In this document: piece by piece, positions 34,028 to 43,782 of the stretch
Layout of the letters: each line of letters opens with the position of its first letter
Numbering within the stretch: position 1 is the stretch's first letter
Assembly: GCF_016651105.1 (NCBI RefSeq)
Contig: NZ_JAEKEL010000001.1
Span: 3,028,001 to 3,092,000, forward strand
DNA length: 64,000 bases
Source: Pseudomonas sp. TH15
GTDB lineage: Bacteria > Pseudomonadota > Gammaproteobacteria > Pseudomonadales > Pseudomonadaceae
Direction of reading: 5' to 3'
Position numbers and translations under genes: made by a program
Notes under the pieces: generated by a model
Seen by the model: the letters and a program-made list of their open reading frames with translations, nothing else
Told to the model about the DNA's origin: nothing
Database searches by the model: none

Positions 34028-34039
34028 GGTGTCGACAAT
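34028..34039. promoter_or_regulatory. GntR operator 2, abutting the regulator start codon
   Basis: GGTGTCGACAAT matches the upstream operator at 10 of 12 positions and ends at the base before the ATG, between the AAGG ribosome binding site and the start. Confidence 0.6.
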
Positions 34040-34762
34040 ATGTTGGGTCAACTCGATCCCCCCGTCGCAGTGCAGGACGATTCGGAGACACTCTCCGAGA
34101 ACGTCTTCCGGCGTATCCAGGCGGCCATCGTCAAAGGCGAGATCGCCCCGGGCAGCAAAATCTCCGAGCCTGAGTTGGCGCGCACCTATGGCATCAGCCG
34201 CGGACCGCTGCGCGAAGCGATCCATCGCCTGGAAGGCCAGCGCCTGCTGGTTCGCATACCGCACGTCGGCGCGCGGGTAGTGTCGCTGAGTCATGCCGAG
34301 CTGCTGGAACTCTACGAAATCCGCGAATCCCTGGAAGGCATGGCCTGTCGCCTGGCCGCCGAGCGCATGACCGTCGAAGAAATCGACGAGCTGCGCCGGG
34401 TGCTCGAAACCCACGAGCGCGACGCGGCGTTTCAGGCCGGCGTCGGCTACTACCAGCAGGAAGGCGATTTCGACTTTCATTACCGAATCATTCAGGGCAG
34501 CGGCAACCGCACGCTGACCCAGATGCTCTGCGGCGAGCTGTATCAACTGGTGCGCATGTACCGCATCCAGTTTTCCACCACGCCCAATCGGCCGCGCCAG
34601 GCCTTTGCCGAGCACCACCGGATTCTCGATGCCATCGCCGACCGTGACGGTGAACTGGCCGAGTTGTTGATGCGCCGCCACATCGGCGCCTCCAAACGCA
34701 ATATCGCCCGTCACTACCAGGACGGCGCCAATAAGACAGCCACTGAACGAGGTGAGTCATGA
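34040..34762 (+). CDS. GntR (FCD) regulator of the 2-methylcitrate operon
   Basis: The 240-residue protein has an N-terminal winged helix ([32 protein letters not shown]) and an FCD ligand domain ([19 protein letters not shown] to [13 protein letters not shown]). It is the first gene of the prp operon, and its stop overlaps the prpB start (ATGA), so regulator and enzyme are coupled. Two GTCGACA operators upstream suggest autorepression relieved by a pathway metabolite such as methylcitrate. The ATG at 34040 was chosen because the upstream frame runs through the operator region. Confidence 0.9.
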   Translation: MLGQLDPPVAVQDDSETLSENVFRRIQAAIVKGEIAPGSKISEPELARTYGISRGPLREAIHRLEGQRLLVRIPHVGARVVSLSHAELLELYEIRESLEGMACRLAAERMTVEEIDELRRVLETHERDAAFQAGVGYYQQEGDFDFHYRIIQGSGNRTLTQMLCGELYQLVRMYRIQFSTTPNRPRQAFAEHHRILDAIADRDGELAELLMRRHIGASKRNIARHYQDGANKTATERGES

Positions 34763-35649
34763 GTTCCAACAAGAGCACTCCAGGCCAGCGTTTCCGCGAT
34801 GCGGTCGCCAGCGAGCATCCGCTGCAAGTGGTCGGCGCGATCAACGCCAACCACGCGCTGCTGGCCAAGCGCGCCGGTTTCAAGGCGATTTACCTGTCGG
34901 GTGGCGGGGTGGCTGCTGGCTCCCTCGGCCTGCCGGACCTGGGCATCACCGGTCTGGACGACGTGCTGACTGACGTGCGTCGCATCACCGACGTGTGCGA
35001 CCTGCCGCTGCTGGTGGACGTGGACACCGGTTTCGGTTCTTCGGCGTTCAACGTGGCGCGCACCGTCAAGTCGATGATCAAGTTCGGCGCAGCGGCGATT
35101 CACATCGAAGATCAGGTCGGCGCCAAGCGCTGCGGTCACCGTCCTAATAAAGAGATCGTCTCGCTGCAGGAAATGGTCGACCGCATCAAAGCGGCTGTTG
35201 ATGCTCGTACCGACGACAGCTTCGTGATCATGGCCCGCACCGATGCACTGGCGGTGGAAGGTCTGGAATCTGCCCTGGATCGCGCCGCGGCGTGCATCGA
35301 GGCTGGCGCCGACATGATCTTCCCGGAAGCCATCACCGAACTGGACATGTACAAGCTGTTCGCCAACCGCGTGAAAGCGCCGATCCTGGCCAATATCACC
35401 GAATTCGGCGCGACGCCGCTGTACACCACCGAGCAACTCGCCGCTGCCGACGTGTCGCTGGTGCTGTACCCGCTGTCGGCCTTCCGCGCGATGAACAAAG
35501 CGGCGGAAAACGTCTACACCGCGATCCGCCGTGACGGCACGCAACAGAACGTGATCGACACCATGCAGACCCGCATGGAGCTTTACGACCGCATCGACTA
35601 CCACACCTTCGAGCAGAAGCTCGATGCGTTGTTTGCTGCGAAGAAGTAA
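34759..35649 (+). CDS. prpB: 2-methylisocitrate lyase
   Basis: The 296-residue enzyme splits 2-methylisocitrate into pyruvate and succinate, the last step of the methylcitrate cycle. It has the signature KRCGH (123-127, catalytic Cys125), metal-binding Asp residues in VDVDTGFG, and the MARTDALA segment. It overlaps the regulator gene by four bases. A REP doublet separates it from prpC. Confidence 0.96.
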   Translation: MSSNKSTPGQRFRDAVASEHPLQVVGAINANHALLAKRAGFKAIYLSGGGVAAGSLGLPDLGITGLDDVLTDVRRITDVCDLPLLVDVDTGFGSSAFNVARTVKSMIKFGAAAIHIEDQVGAKRCGHRPNKEIVSLQEMVDRIKAAVDARTDDSFVIMARTDALAVEGLESALDRAAACIEAGADMIFPEAITELDMYKLFANRVKAPILANITEFGATPLYTTEQLAAADVSLVLYPLSAFRAMNKAAENVYTAIRRDGTQQNVIDTMQTRMELYDRIDYHTFEQKLDALFAAKK

Positions 35650-35657
35650 TGAAAGCC

Positions 35658-35751
35658 CTGTAGGAGCGAAGCTTGCTCGCGAAGACTGACTGACATTCAC
35701 CATAAATGTCACCTGAGACAACGCCTTCGCGAGCAAGCTTCGCTCCTACAC
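35658..35751. repeat. REP doublet between prpB and prpC
   Basis: TGTAGGAGCGAAGCTTGCTC and its complement flank a spacer of about 45 bases. Confidence 0.9.
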
Positions 35752-35786
35752 GTTTCCCTAACAAACTCAAAAAACTGGAGACAGCA

Positions 35787-36914
35787 ATGGCCGAAGCAAA
35801 AGTACTCAGTGGCGCCGGGCTCCGTGGCCAGGTTGCCGGGCAAACCGCACTGTCCACCGTGGGCCAGTCGGGCGCAGGCCTGACCTATCGTGGCTACGAC
35901 GTTCGTGAACTGGCGGCTGACGCGCAATTCGAAGAAGTCGCCTACTTGCTGCTGTACGGCGAACTGCCAACCAAAGCGCAACTCGCTGCTTACGTCGACA
36001 AACTGAGCAAGCTGCGCGATCTGCCGCAAGCGCTGAAAGAAGTACTGGAACGCATCCCCGCCGACGCCCACCCGATGGACGTGATGCGCACTGGCTGCTC
36101 GTTCCTGGGCAACCTCGAACCAGAAAAAGACTTCAGCGCACAACACGACGTCACCGACCGCCTGCTGGCCGCGTTCCCGGCGATCATGTGTTACTGGTAT
36201 CGCTTCAGCCACGACGGCAAACGCATCAATTGCGTGACTGACGAGGCGTCCATCGGCGGCCACTTCCTGCACCTGCTGCATGACAGGAAGCCGAGCGAGT
36301 TGCACGTCAAAGTGATGAACGTGTCGCTGATCCTCTACGCGGAGCACGAGTTCAACGCCTCGACGTTCACCGCCCGTGTTTGCGCCTCGACCCTGTCGGA
36401 CATGTATTCCTGCGTCACCGCTGCCATCGGTTCCCTGCGTGGTCCGCTGCACGGCGGCGCCAACGAAGCGGCGATGGAAATGATCGAGCGCTTCAAGTCG
36501 CCGGAAGAGGCGATCAAAGGCACCCTCGGCATGCTTGAGCGCAAGGACAAGATCATGGGCTTCGGTCACGCGATCTATAAGGACAACGATCCGCGTAACG
36601 AGGTGATCAAGGGCTGGTCGAAAAAACTCGCTGACGAAGTGGGCGACACTGTGTTGTTCCCGGTTTCCGAAGCCATCGACAAGACCATGTGGGAGCAAAA
36701 GAAACTGTTCCCGAACGCCGACTTCTACCATGCGTCGACGTACCACTTCATGGGCATCCCGACCAAGTTGTTCACCCCGATTTTCGTCTGCTCGCGCCTG
36801 ACAGGCTGGGCGGCGCATGTGTTCGAACAACGAGCCAACAACCGCATCATCCGCCCGAGTGCCGAATACATCGGCGTCGAACAGCGCAAGTTCGTGCCAA
36901 TCGAACAACGCTGA
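35787..36914 (+). CDS. prpC: 2-methylcitrate synthase
   Basis: The 375-residue enzyme of the citrate synthase family condenses propionyl-CoA with oxaloacetate. The catalytic set is visible: the histidine in GPLHGGANEAAM, the histidine in GFGHAIYKDNDPR and the later aspartate region (ADFYHASTY). It starts at MAEAKVLSGAGLRG, with CTGGAG before it. The short length and these motifs fit PrpC rather than the TCA citrate synthase. REP doublets lie on both sides. Confidence 0.95.
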   Translation: MAEAKVLSGAGLRGQVAGQTALSTVGQSGAGLTYRGYDVRELAADAQFEEVAYLLLYGELPTKAQLAAYVDKLSKLRDLPQALKEVLERIPADAHPMDVMRTGCSFLGNLEPEKDFSAQHDVTDRLLAAFPAIMCYWYRFSHDGKRINCVTDEASIGGHFLHLLHDRKPSELHVKVMNVSLILYAEHEFNASTFTARVCASTLSDMYSCVTAAIGSLRGPLHGGANEAAMEMIERFKSPEEAIKGTLGMLERKDKIMGFGHAIYKDNDPRNEVIKGWSKKLADEVGDTVLFPVSEAIDKTMWEQKKLFPNADFYHASTYHFMGIPTKLFTPIFVCSRLTGWAAHVFEQRANNRIIRPSAEYIGVEQRKFVPIEQR

Positions 36915-36959
36915 CCGGTGGAGGCGCTAGCACCGGCAACTGAAGGAACCGAGAACCCC

Positions 36960-37050
36960 TGTGGGAGCGGGCTTGCTCGCGAAGACGGACTGACATTCAA
37001 CAGTGATGTCGACTGATACACCGCTTTCGCGAGCAAGCCCGCTCCCACAT
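36960..37050. repeat. REP doublet between prpC and acnD
   Basis: TGTGGGAGCGGGCTTGCTCG and complement with a spacer containing GACTGACATTCAA, a spacer shared by several doublets here. Confidence 0.92.
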
Positions 37051-37120
37051 TTGATCCGGTTTCAGTTCAGCAGCGGTGCCAGGCCCCACCCTTTGTAATT
37101 ACCGTGACCGAGTCCTGACG

Positions 37121-39715
37121 ATGAACACAGAATTTCGCAAACCGCTGCCCGGCAGTCATCTGGATTACTTCGACGTCCGTGCGGCTGTCGAAGCCATCCA
37201 GCCTGGCGCCTACGACACTCTGCCGTACACCTCCCGCGTACTCGCGGAAAACCTGGTGCGCCGCTGCGACCCGGCCACGCTCACCGATTCCCTGAAGCAG
37301 TTCATCGAACGCAAGCGTGACCTCGATTTTCCGTGGTTCCCGGCGCGCGTGGTCTGCCATGACATTCTCGGCCAGACCGCGCTGGTGGACCTCGCCGGCC
37401 TGCGCGACGCCATCGCCCTGCAAGGTGGCGACCCGGCGCAAGTGAACCCGGTAGTGCCGACCCAATTGATCGTCGACCACTCCCTGGCCGTCGAGCGTGG
37501 TGGCTTTGATCCAGAGGCGTTCGAGAAGAACCGCGCCATCGAAGACCGTCGCAACGAAGACCGTTTTCACTTCATCAACTGGACCAAAAAAGCCTTCAAG
37601 AACGTCGACGTGATTCCGCCGGGCAACGGGATCATGCACCAGATCAACCTGGAGAAAATGTCTCCGGTGATTCAGGTGCGCGACGGCGTTGCGTTCCCCG
37701 ACACCTGCGTCGGCACCGACAGCCACACTCCGCACGTCGATGCCTTGGGCGTGATCGCCATCGGCGTTGGTGGCCTGGAAGCCGAGAGCGTGATGCTCGG
37801 CCGCGCCTCGTGGATGCGTCTGCCGGAAAGCGTCGGCGTTGAACTGACCGGCAAGCTGCAACCGGGCATCACCGCCACCGACATGGTGCTGGCGTTGACC
37901 GAGTTCCTGCGCAAACAGAAAGTCGTCGGCGCATGGCTGGAATTCTTCGGTGAAGGCGCCTCCGCGCTGACCCTCGGCGACCGCGCAACCATTTCCAACA
38001 TGGCCCCGGAATACGGCGCCACCGCGGCGATGTTCTACATCGACCAGCAAACCATCGACTACCTGAAACTCACCGGCCGTGAAGACGAACAGGTGCAACT
38101 GGTCGAGAACTACGCCAAAACCACCGGCCTCTGGGCTGACAGCTTGAAGCATGCACAATACGAGCGCGGGTTGACGTTCAACCTGTCCTCGGTGGTACGC
38201 AACATGGCCGGCCCGAGCAACCCGCACGCTCGCGTCGCGACCTCGGATCTCGCCGCCCAAGGCATCTCCGGCCAGTGGGATGAAGTGCCGGGCCAGATGC
38301 CGGACGGTGCGGTGATCATCGCCGCCATCACCAGTTGCACCAACACCAGCAACCCGCGCAACGTCATCGCTGCCGGCCTGCTGGCGCGCAACGCCAACCA
38401 GCTCGGGCTGACCCGCAAGCCGTGGGTCAAATCGTCCCTGGCGCCGGGCTCGAAAACCGTCGCGCTGTACCTCGACGAAGCCGGCCTGACCAGCGAACTG
38501 GAGCAACTCGGTTTCGGCATCGTTGCCTTCGCCTGCACCACCTGCAACGGCATGTCCGGCGCACTCGATCCGGTGATCCAGCAAGAGATCATCGACCGCG
38601 ATCTGTACGCCACGGCTGTGCTGTCCGGCAACCGTAACTTCGACGGGCGGATTCACCCGTACGCCAAGCAAGCATTCCTCGCGTCGCCGCCGCTGGTGGT
38701 CGCATACGCCATCGCCGGGACCATCCGTTTCGACATCGAAAAAGATGTGCTGGGCGTGGTCGACGGCAAGGAAATCCGCCTGAAAGACATCTGGCCAAGC
38801 GACGAAGAAATCGACGCAGTGGTGAAAGCCTCGGTGAAGCCGGAGCAGTTCCGCCAGGTCTACATCCCGATGTTCGCCATCCACGACGACACCGGCCCGA
38901 AAGTCACGCCGCTGTACGACTGGCGCGAGATGAGCACCTACATTCGCCGTCCGCCGTACTGGGAAGGCGCACTGGCCGGCGCGCGTCCGCTGAAGGGCAT
39001 GCGCCCGCTGGCGGTGCTGCCGGACAACATCACCACCGATCACCTGTCGCCGTCGAACGCGATCATGCTCGACAGCGCCGCCGGCGAATACCTGGCGAAA
39101 ATGGGCTTGCCGGAAGAGGACTTCAACTCGTACGCGACCCACCGTGGCGACCACTTGACCGCGCAACGCGCAACCTTCGCCAACCCGAAACTGTTCAACG
39201 AAATGGTCCAGGAAAACGGCAAGGTCAAGCAGGGTTCGCTGGCCCGCGTCGAGCCGGAAGGCCAAGTGATGCGGATGTGGGAAGCCATCGAAACCTACAT
39301 GGAGCGCAAGCAGCCGCTGATCATCATCGCCGGCGCCGACTACGGTCAGGGTTCGTCCCGGGACTGGGCGGCCAAAGGCGTGCGTCTGGCCGGTGTGGAG
39401 GCGATTGCCGCGGAAGGTTTCGAGCGCATTCACCGCACCAACCTGGTGGGCATGGGCGTGTTGCCGCTGGAATTCCTGCCGGGCACTGATCGCCACACAT
39501 TGGCCATCGACGGCAGCGAAACCTACGACGTGATCGGTGATCGCACTCCACGTGCGCAACTGACGCTGGTGATCCATCGCAAGAATGGCGAGCGCGTTGA
39601 CGTGCCGGTGACTTGCCGTCTCGATACCGCTGAAGAAGTATCGATCTACGAGGCCGGTGGCGTGTTGCAGCGCTTCGCTCAGGACTTCCTTGAAGAGTCG
39701 GCGGTTGCCGTTTAA
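37121..39715 (+). CDS. acnD: Fe/S-dependent 2-methylcitrate dehydratase
   Basis: The 864-residue aconitase-family enzyme dehydrates 2-methylcitrate, working with PrpF. The cluster ligands are Cys406 (ITSCTNTSN), Cys472 and Cys475 (ACTTCNGMSG), and the C-terminal swivel domain has DYGQGSSRDWAAKG. The start is MNTEFRKPLPGSHLDYFDV, with only a weak ribosome binding site. Pseudomonads have this oxygen-sensitive route together with PrpF, and here prpD is present as well. Confidence 0.95.
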   Translation: MNTEFRKPLPGSHLDYFDVRAAVEAIQPGAYDTLPYTSRVLAENLVRRCDPATLTDSLKQFIERKRDLDFPWFPARVVCHDILGQTALVDLAGLRDAIALQGGDPAQVNPVVPTQLIVDHSLAVERGGFDPEAFEKNRAIEDRRNEDRFHFINWTKKAFKNVDVIPPGNGIMHQINLEKMSPVIQVRDGVAFPDTCVGTDSHTPHVDALGVIAIGVGGLEAESVMLGRASWMRLPESVGVELTGKLQPGITATDMVLALTEFLRKQKVVGAWLEFFGEGASALTLGDRATISNMAPEYGATAAMFYIDQQTIDYLKLTGREDEQVQLVENYAKTTGLWADSLKHAQYERGLTFNLSSVVRNMAGPSNPHARVATSDLAAQGISGQWDEVPGQMPDGAVIIAAITSCTNTSNPRNVIAAGLLARNANQLGLTRKPWVKSSLAPGSKTVALYLDEAGLTSELEQLGFGIVAFACTTCNGMSGALDPVIQQEIIDRDLYATAVLSGNRNFDGRIHPYAKQAFLASPPLVVAYAIAGTIRFDIEKDVLGVVDGKEIRLKDIWPSDEEIDAVVKASVKPEQFRQVYIPMFAIHDDTGPKVTPLYDWREMSTYIRRPPYWEGALAGARPLKGMRPLAVLPDNITTDHLSPSNAIMLDSAAGEYLAKMGLPEEDFNSYATHRGDHLTAQRATFANPKLFNEMVQENGKVKQGSLARVEPEGQVMRMWEAIETYMERKQPLIIIAGADYGQGSSRDWAAKGVRLAGVEAIAAEGFERIHRTNLVGMGVLPLEFLPGTDRHTLAIDGSETYDVIGDRTPRAQLTLVIHRKNGERVDVPVTCRLDTAEEVSIYEAGGVLQRFAQDFLEESAVAV

Positions 39716-39769
39716 ATCAACTGATGTGGGCATGAGACTTGAAGTCCCATGCCTTCGTTAAGGAGCACC

Positions 39770-40972
39770 ATGGCTCACGCAACTCATTTCGCACCTCAAA
39801 TCAAAATCCCTGCCACCTATATGCGTGGCGGCACCAGCAAAGGCGTGTTCTTCAGCCTGCAAGACCTGCCCGAAGCGGCACAGATTCCCGGCCCGGCCCG
39901 CGATGCCTTGTTGCTGCGAGTGATCGGCAGCCCCGACCCGTACGACAAGCAAATCGACGGCATGGGTGGCGCGACGTCCAGCACCAGCAAAACCGTGATC
40001 CTGTCGAAAAGCATCAAGGCTGATCACGACGTCGATTACCTGTTTGGTCAGGTGTCCATCGACAAGCCTTTTGTGGACTGGAGCGGCAACTGCGGCAACT
40101 TGTCGGCGGCGGTCGGTTCGTTCGCGATCAGCAATGGTTTGGTAGATGCCAGCCGCATTCCGCAAAACGGTGTGGCGGTGGTTCGTGTGTGGCAGGCCAA
40201 CATCGGCAAGACCATCATCGCCCACGTGCCGATCACCAACGGTGAAGTGCAGGAAACCGGTGATTTCGAACTCGACGGCGTGACCTTTCCGGCGGCCGAA
40301 GTGCAGGTCGAATTCATGGACCCGGCCGCAGAAGAAGAGGGCGGCGGTGGTTCGATGTTCCCCACGGGCAACCTGGTTGATGACCTGGAAGTGCCCGGCG
40401 TCGGGACCTTCAAGGCGACCATGATCAATGCCGGCATTCCGACGATTTTCGTCAATGCCGAAGACATCGGCTACACCGGTACCGAGTTGCAAGGCGCGAT
40501 CAACAGCGACCCGAAAGCCCTGGCGATGTTCGAGACCATCCGCGCTTACGGCGCGCTGCGCATGGGCCTGATCAAGGACCTGGACGAAGCGGCCAAGCGG
40601 CAGCACACGCCGAAAGTTGCGTTCGTGGCCAAACCGGCGGCTTACGTGGCATCCAGCGGCAAGGCGATTGCGGCGGGTGATGTCGACCTGCTGGTGCGCG
40701 CGTTGTCCATGGGCAAGTTGCACCACGCGATGATGGGCACGGCGGCGGTGGCGATTGGTACGGCGGCGGCGATTTCCGGGACGTTGGTGAACCTGGCGGC
40801 GGGCGGGATCGACCGCAATGCGGTGCGCTTTGGGCATCCGTCCGGCACGTTGCGCGTCGGCGCGGAGGCCAGTCAGGTGAACGGCGAATGGACCGTAAAC
40901 AAAGCCATCATGAGCCGCAGTGCGCGGGTGTTGATGGAAGGGTTTGTGCGTGTGCCGGGCGACTCGTTCTGA
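39770..40972 (+). CDS. prpF: 2-methylaconitate cis-trans isomerase
   Basis: The 400-residue protein has the PrpF fold (diaminopimelate-epimerase-like), with IPATYMRGGTSKGVFF at the start, GGATSSTSKTVIL and DWSGNCGNLSAAVG. PrpF isomerises the product of AcnD so that the next hydration can proceed. AAGGAG precedes the ATG at ideal spacing, 54 bases after acnD, with no REP between the two. That fits the need for equal amounts of both proteins. Confidence 0.94.
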   Translation: MAHATHFAPQIKIPATYMRGGTSKGVFFSLQDLPEAAQIPGPARDALLLRVIGSPDPYDKQIDGMGGATSSTSKTVILSKSIKADHDVDYLFGQVSIDKPFVDWSGNCGNLSAAVGSFAISNGLVDASRIPQNGVAVVRVWQANIGKTIIAHVPITNGEVQETGDFELDGVTFPAAEVQVEFMDPAAEEEGGGGSMFPTGNLVDDLEVPGVGTFKATMINAGIPTIFVNAEDIGYTGTELQGAINSDPKALAMFETIRAYGALRMGLIKDLDEAAKRQHTPKVAFVAKPAAYVASSGKAIAAGDVDLLVRALSMGKLHHAMMGTAAVAIGTAAAISGTLVNLAAGGIDRNAVRFGHPSGTLRVGAEASQVNGEWTVNKAIMSRSARVLMEGFVRVPGDSF

Positions 40973-40988
40973 TCCAACACATGAACCC

Positions 40989-41080
40989 ATGTGGGAGCGG
41001 GCTTGCTCGCGAATACGGACTGACATTCAACATTGATGTCGACTGATATACCGCTTTCGCGAGCAAGCCCGCTCCCACAT
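40989..41080. repeat. REP doublet between prpF and prpD
   Basis: TGTGGGAGCGGGCTTGCTCG and its complement with the GACTGACATTCAACATTGAT spacer. Confidence 0.92.
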
Positions 41081-41177
41081 TTTTGATTGCATTACCAAAA
41101 AAAGAACGCTGTAACTAACCTGAGATTACCCCTGAACCGAGGTCCCATTAACGAACCACTTCAAGAGTGAATCGAAC

Positions 41178-42662
41178 ATGAGCGCCAACGTCGACCTGAA
41201 CAACCGTCCCGACTACGACACCGTCCTGCAGGACATCGCTGACTACGTCCTCACCTTCAAAATCCAATCCCAAGAAGCTTTGGACACCGCCCGCAACTGC
41301 CTGATGGACACCCTCGGCTGCGGCCTGCTGGCCCTGCGCTTTCCCGAATGCACCAAACACCTGGGCCCGATCGTCGAAGGCACCGTCGTCCCGTTCGGTG
41401 CCCGCGTGCCCGGTACCAGCTACCGCCTCGACCCAGTGAAAGCCGCGTGGGACATCGGTTGCATCGTCCGCTGGCTCGATTACAACGACACCTGGCTCGC
41501 CGCCGAGTGGGGCCATCCGTCCGATAACCTCGGCGGAATTCTCGCGATAGCCGATCACCTTTCGCAAAAACGCCTGGCCAACGGCGAAGCACCGCTGACG
41601 ATTCGCGCGGTGCTCGAAGCGATGATCATGGCCCACGAGATTCAGGGTGTGATTGCCCTGGAAAACTCCTTCAACCGCGTAGGCCTTGATCACGTGCTGC
41701 TGGTGAAAGTCGCCTCAACCGCCGTCACCGCCAAACTGATGGGCGCCAACCGCGAGCAACTGTTGTCCGCGCTGTCCCACGCCTTTGCCGACGGCCAGGC
41801 GCTGCGCACTTATCGCCATGCGCCGAACGCCGGGTCGCGAAAATCCTGGGCCGCAGGCGATGCCTCCAGCCGAGGCGTGCGGCTGGCGGATATTGCGATG
41901 CGCGGCGAGATGGGCATTCCCGGCGTACTGACGGCCAAACAGTGGGGCTTCTACGACGTGTTGTTCAGTCACACCAACAACGATTTGGCGCTGAAACCGG
42001 AAGACAAACGCACGTTCAGCTTCTCCCGCCAGTACGGCAGCTATGTGATGGAAAACGTGCTGTTCAAAATCAGCTTCCCCGCCGAGTTCCACGCGCAAAC
42101 CGCTTGCGAGGCTGCCGTCACCTTGCATCCGCAAGTCCGGAATCGCCTGCACGACATCGACAAAATCGTCATCACCACCCACGAATCGGCGATCCGAATC
42201 ATCTCCAAAGTCGGCCCGCTGGCGAATGCCGCTGACCGCGACCATTGCATTCAGTACATGACCGCCGTGCCGCTGGCCTTCGGCAATCTGGTGGCCGAGC
42301 AGTACGAAGATGAGTTCCATGCCGCGCACCCGATCATCGACGTGCTACGCGAGAAAATGGTCATCGTCGAAGACCCGCGCTTCACTCGCGAATACCTGGA
42401 AGCCGACAAACGCTCCATCGCCAACGCGATCCAGGTGTTTTTCAAGGACGGCTCCAGCACTGAGAACGTGGTGGTCGAGTACCCGATCGGCCATCGCCGC
42501 CGCCGTACCGATGGGATTCCGCTGCTGGAAGACAAGTTCAAGACCAACCTGGCGACACGCTTCACCGGTCAGCGCAGTGCCGAGATTTTTGCGTTGTGCA
42601 AGGATCAGGCAGCGCTGGAGGCAACGCCGGTGAACCGGTTTGTCGATCTATTCGTGATCTGA
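41178..42662 (+). CDS. prpD: 2-methylcitrate dehydratase
   Basis: The 494-residue MmgE/PrpD-family enzyme is an iron-sulfur-independent methylcitrate dehydratase. It has the conserved [38 protein letters not shown] and YPIGHRRRR segments. Its activity overlaps that of AcnD/PrpF. It lies 205 bases after prpF across a REP doublet, so it may be made in different amounts from the earlier genes. Confidence 0.94.
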   Translation: MSANVDLNNRPDYDTVLQDIADYVLTFKIQSQEALDTARNCLMDTLGCGLLALRFPECTKHLGPIVEGTVVPFGARVPGTSYRLDPVKAAWDIGCIVRWLDYNDTWLAAEWGHPSDNLGGILAIADHLSQKRLANGEAPLTIRAVLEAMIMAHEIQGVIALENSFNRVGLDHVLLVKVASTAVTAKLMGANREQLLSALSHAFADGQALRTYRHAPNAGSRKSWAAGDASSRGVRLADIAMRGEMGIPGVLTAKQWGFYDVLFSHTNNDLALKPEDKRTFSFSRQYGSYVMENVLFKISFPAEFHAQTACEAAVTLHPQVRNRLHDIDKIVITTHESAIRIISKVGPLANAADRDHCIQYMTAVPLAFGNLVAEQYEDEFHAAHPIIDVLREKMVIVEDPRFTREYLEADKRSIANAIQVFFKDGSSTENVVVEYPIGHRRRRTDGIPLLEDKFKTNLATRFTGQRSAEIFALCKDQAALEATPVNRFVDLFVI

Positions 42663-42679
42663 TCGGCTGCACGCAATCC

Positions 42680-42748
42680 CTGTAGGAGCCAGGCTTGCCG
42701 GCGAAGTCGGATTCAAGGACGCGTTCGCCGGCAAGCCTGGCTCCTATG
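42680..42748. repeat. REP inverted repeat (AGGCTTGCCGGCGAA type)
   Basis: CTGTAGGAGCCAGGCTTGCC and its complement form a hairpin after prpD, before the convergent exporter gene. Confidence 0.88.
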
Positions 42749-42763
42749 AGGGCTGGGGCGTAT

Positions 42764-43696
42764 TCAGGATTTTAGCCATTTCTCGACGGGCAATTTGGTG
42801 ATCGCAAACCCCGTCAGCAGCACCGCCGAATACATCATCAGCTCCCGCGAAATACTTTGCCCCTCGTACCACGCGCCAATCACCACCGCGAACACCGGAA
42901 AAATAATGAACACGAACGACAGAATGATCGGGCTCAGGCGTTTGAGCAGCAAAAAATAAACGATAAACCCGCCCACCGACGCCACCAGCCCCAGATAGAG
43001 CAGGGCGCCCCACGAGCGCGTTGTAATGTCGCCAAACACCGGCGCTTCAAAGCGCAATCCCGCGACAAACAACATCAACCCGGCCAGGCCGATGGGCAGC
43101 GTGTTGTAGGTGATCACGCTGATCGCGCTGCCTTGCTTCTTGGTAATCACGTAACACAGCGCATGCATCACCGCCGCAGCGAGAATCGCCAGTACGCCGA
43201 AGAACTCGGCGTGGTCCAGGTGCAGCCCCTGGCTGCGGATAATCATGAACAGGCTGCCGAAACCGATAGCGATGCCGACGACTTGCGAGGGGTAGATTTT
43301 CTCCCGCAGAAACATCGCGGAAAAAATCAGGATAAACACCGGCATGCAGCTGAACAGCAGGGCGGTCAGGCCGGATGACACGTGCATCTCGCCGTAGTTG
43401 AGCAAGTAATACGGCAGGCTGAAATACGACAGCGTCACGAACACGAAAAACCAGCGACTTTGCCTTGGAAACAGCAACGGTTCGCGCCGCAGCAGGGCGA
43501 AGCTCAAAAACAACGGAAACGCGATCAGAAAGCGCAGGCCGGCGGCGGTCAGTGGCGGCACGCTTTCGACGGCAATTTTGATCCCCAGCCATGTCGTACC
43601 CCAGCTCAGGCAAACGATCAGAAACAACGTGCTGGTGACCAACCCGGCCAACCACGGTTTTCGAAGACTGGAAGAGGCGCTGAGGGCGACGGACAT
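42764..43696 (-). CDS. EamA/DMT family transporter
   Basis: The 310-residue protein has about ten membrane helices in two EamA repeats (repeat one near WGTTWLGIKIAVESVPPLTA, repeat two near AMHALCYVITKKQGSA). Such proteins usually export metabolites or amino acids. It is divergent from a MocR-type regulator gene with an 86-base gap, which suggests that the regulator controls it. The ATG at 43694-43696 precedes a short N-terminal tail. Confidence 0.9.
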   Translation of the reverse strand: MSVALSASSSLRKPWLAGLVTSTLFLIVCLSWGTTWLGIKIAVESVPPLTAAGLRFLIAFPLFLSFALLRREPLLFPRQSRWFFVFVTLSYFSLPYYLLNYGEMHVSSGLTALLFSCMPVFILIFSAMFLREKIYPSQVVGIAIGFGSLFMIIRSQGLHLDHAEFFGVLAILAAAVMHALCYVITKKQGSAISVITYNTLPIGLAGLMLFVAGLRFEAPVFGDITTRSWGALLYLGLVASVGGFIVYFLLLKRLSPIILSFVFIIFPVFAVVIGAWYEGQSISRELMMYSAVLLTGFAITKLPVEKWLKS

Positions 43697-43782
43697 GATC
43701 GAGTTCCTTTCGTTGTTGGAATTGACCTGGATGCTGAATAGGTCTATCCCTGATTGAACCTGTTTTCAGCACGCTATTCGGG

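Larger units (their letters stand above)
33737..34039. other. divergent regulatory region before the prp operon
   Basis: The 303-base region lies between the leftward DTGA-protease operon and the rightward prp operon. It holds two GTCGACA-centred operators listed separately and no supported gene. Confidence 0.6.

Noticed and set aside
37067..39733. Open frame of 888 codons antisense to acnD
   Set aside because: It mirrors the acnD frame in GC-rich codons, has no family motifs and is rich in His/Arg/Val, as shadows are. AcnD has all its catalytic residues.
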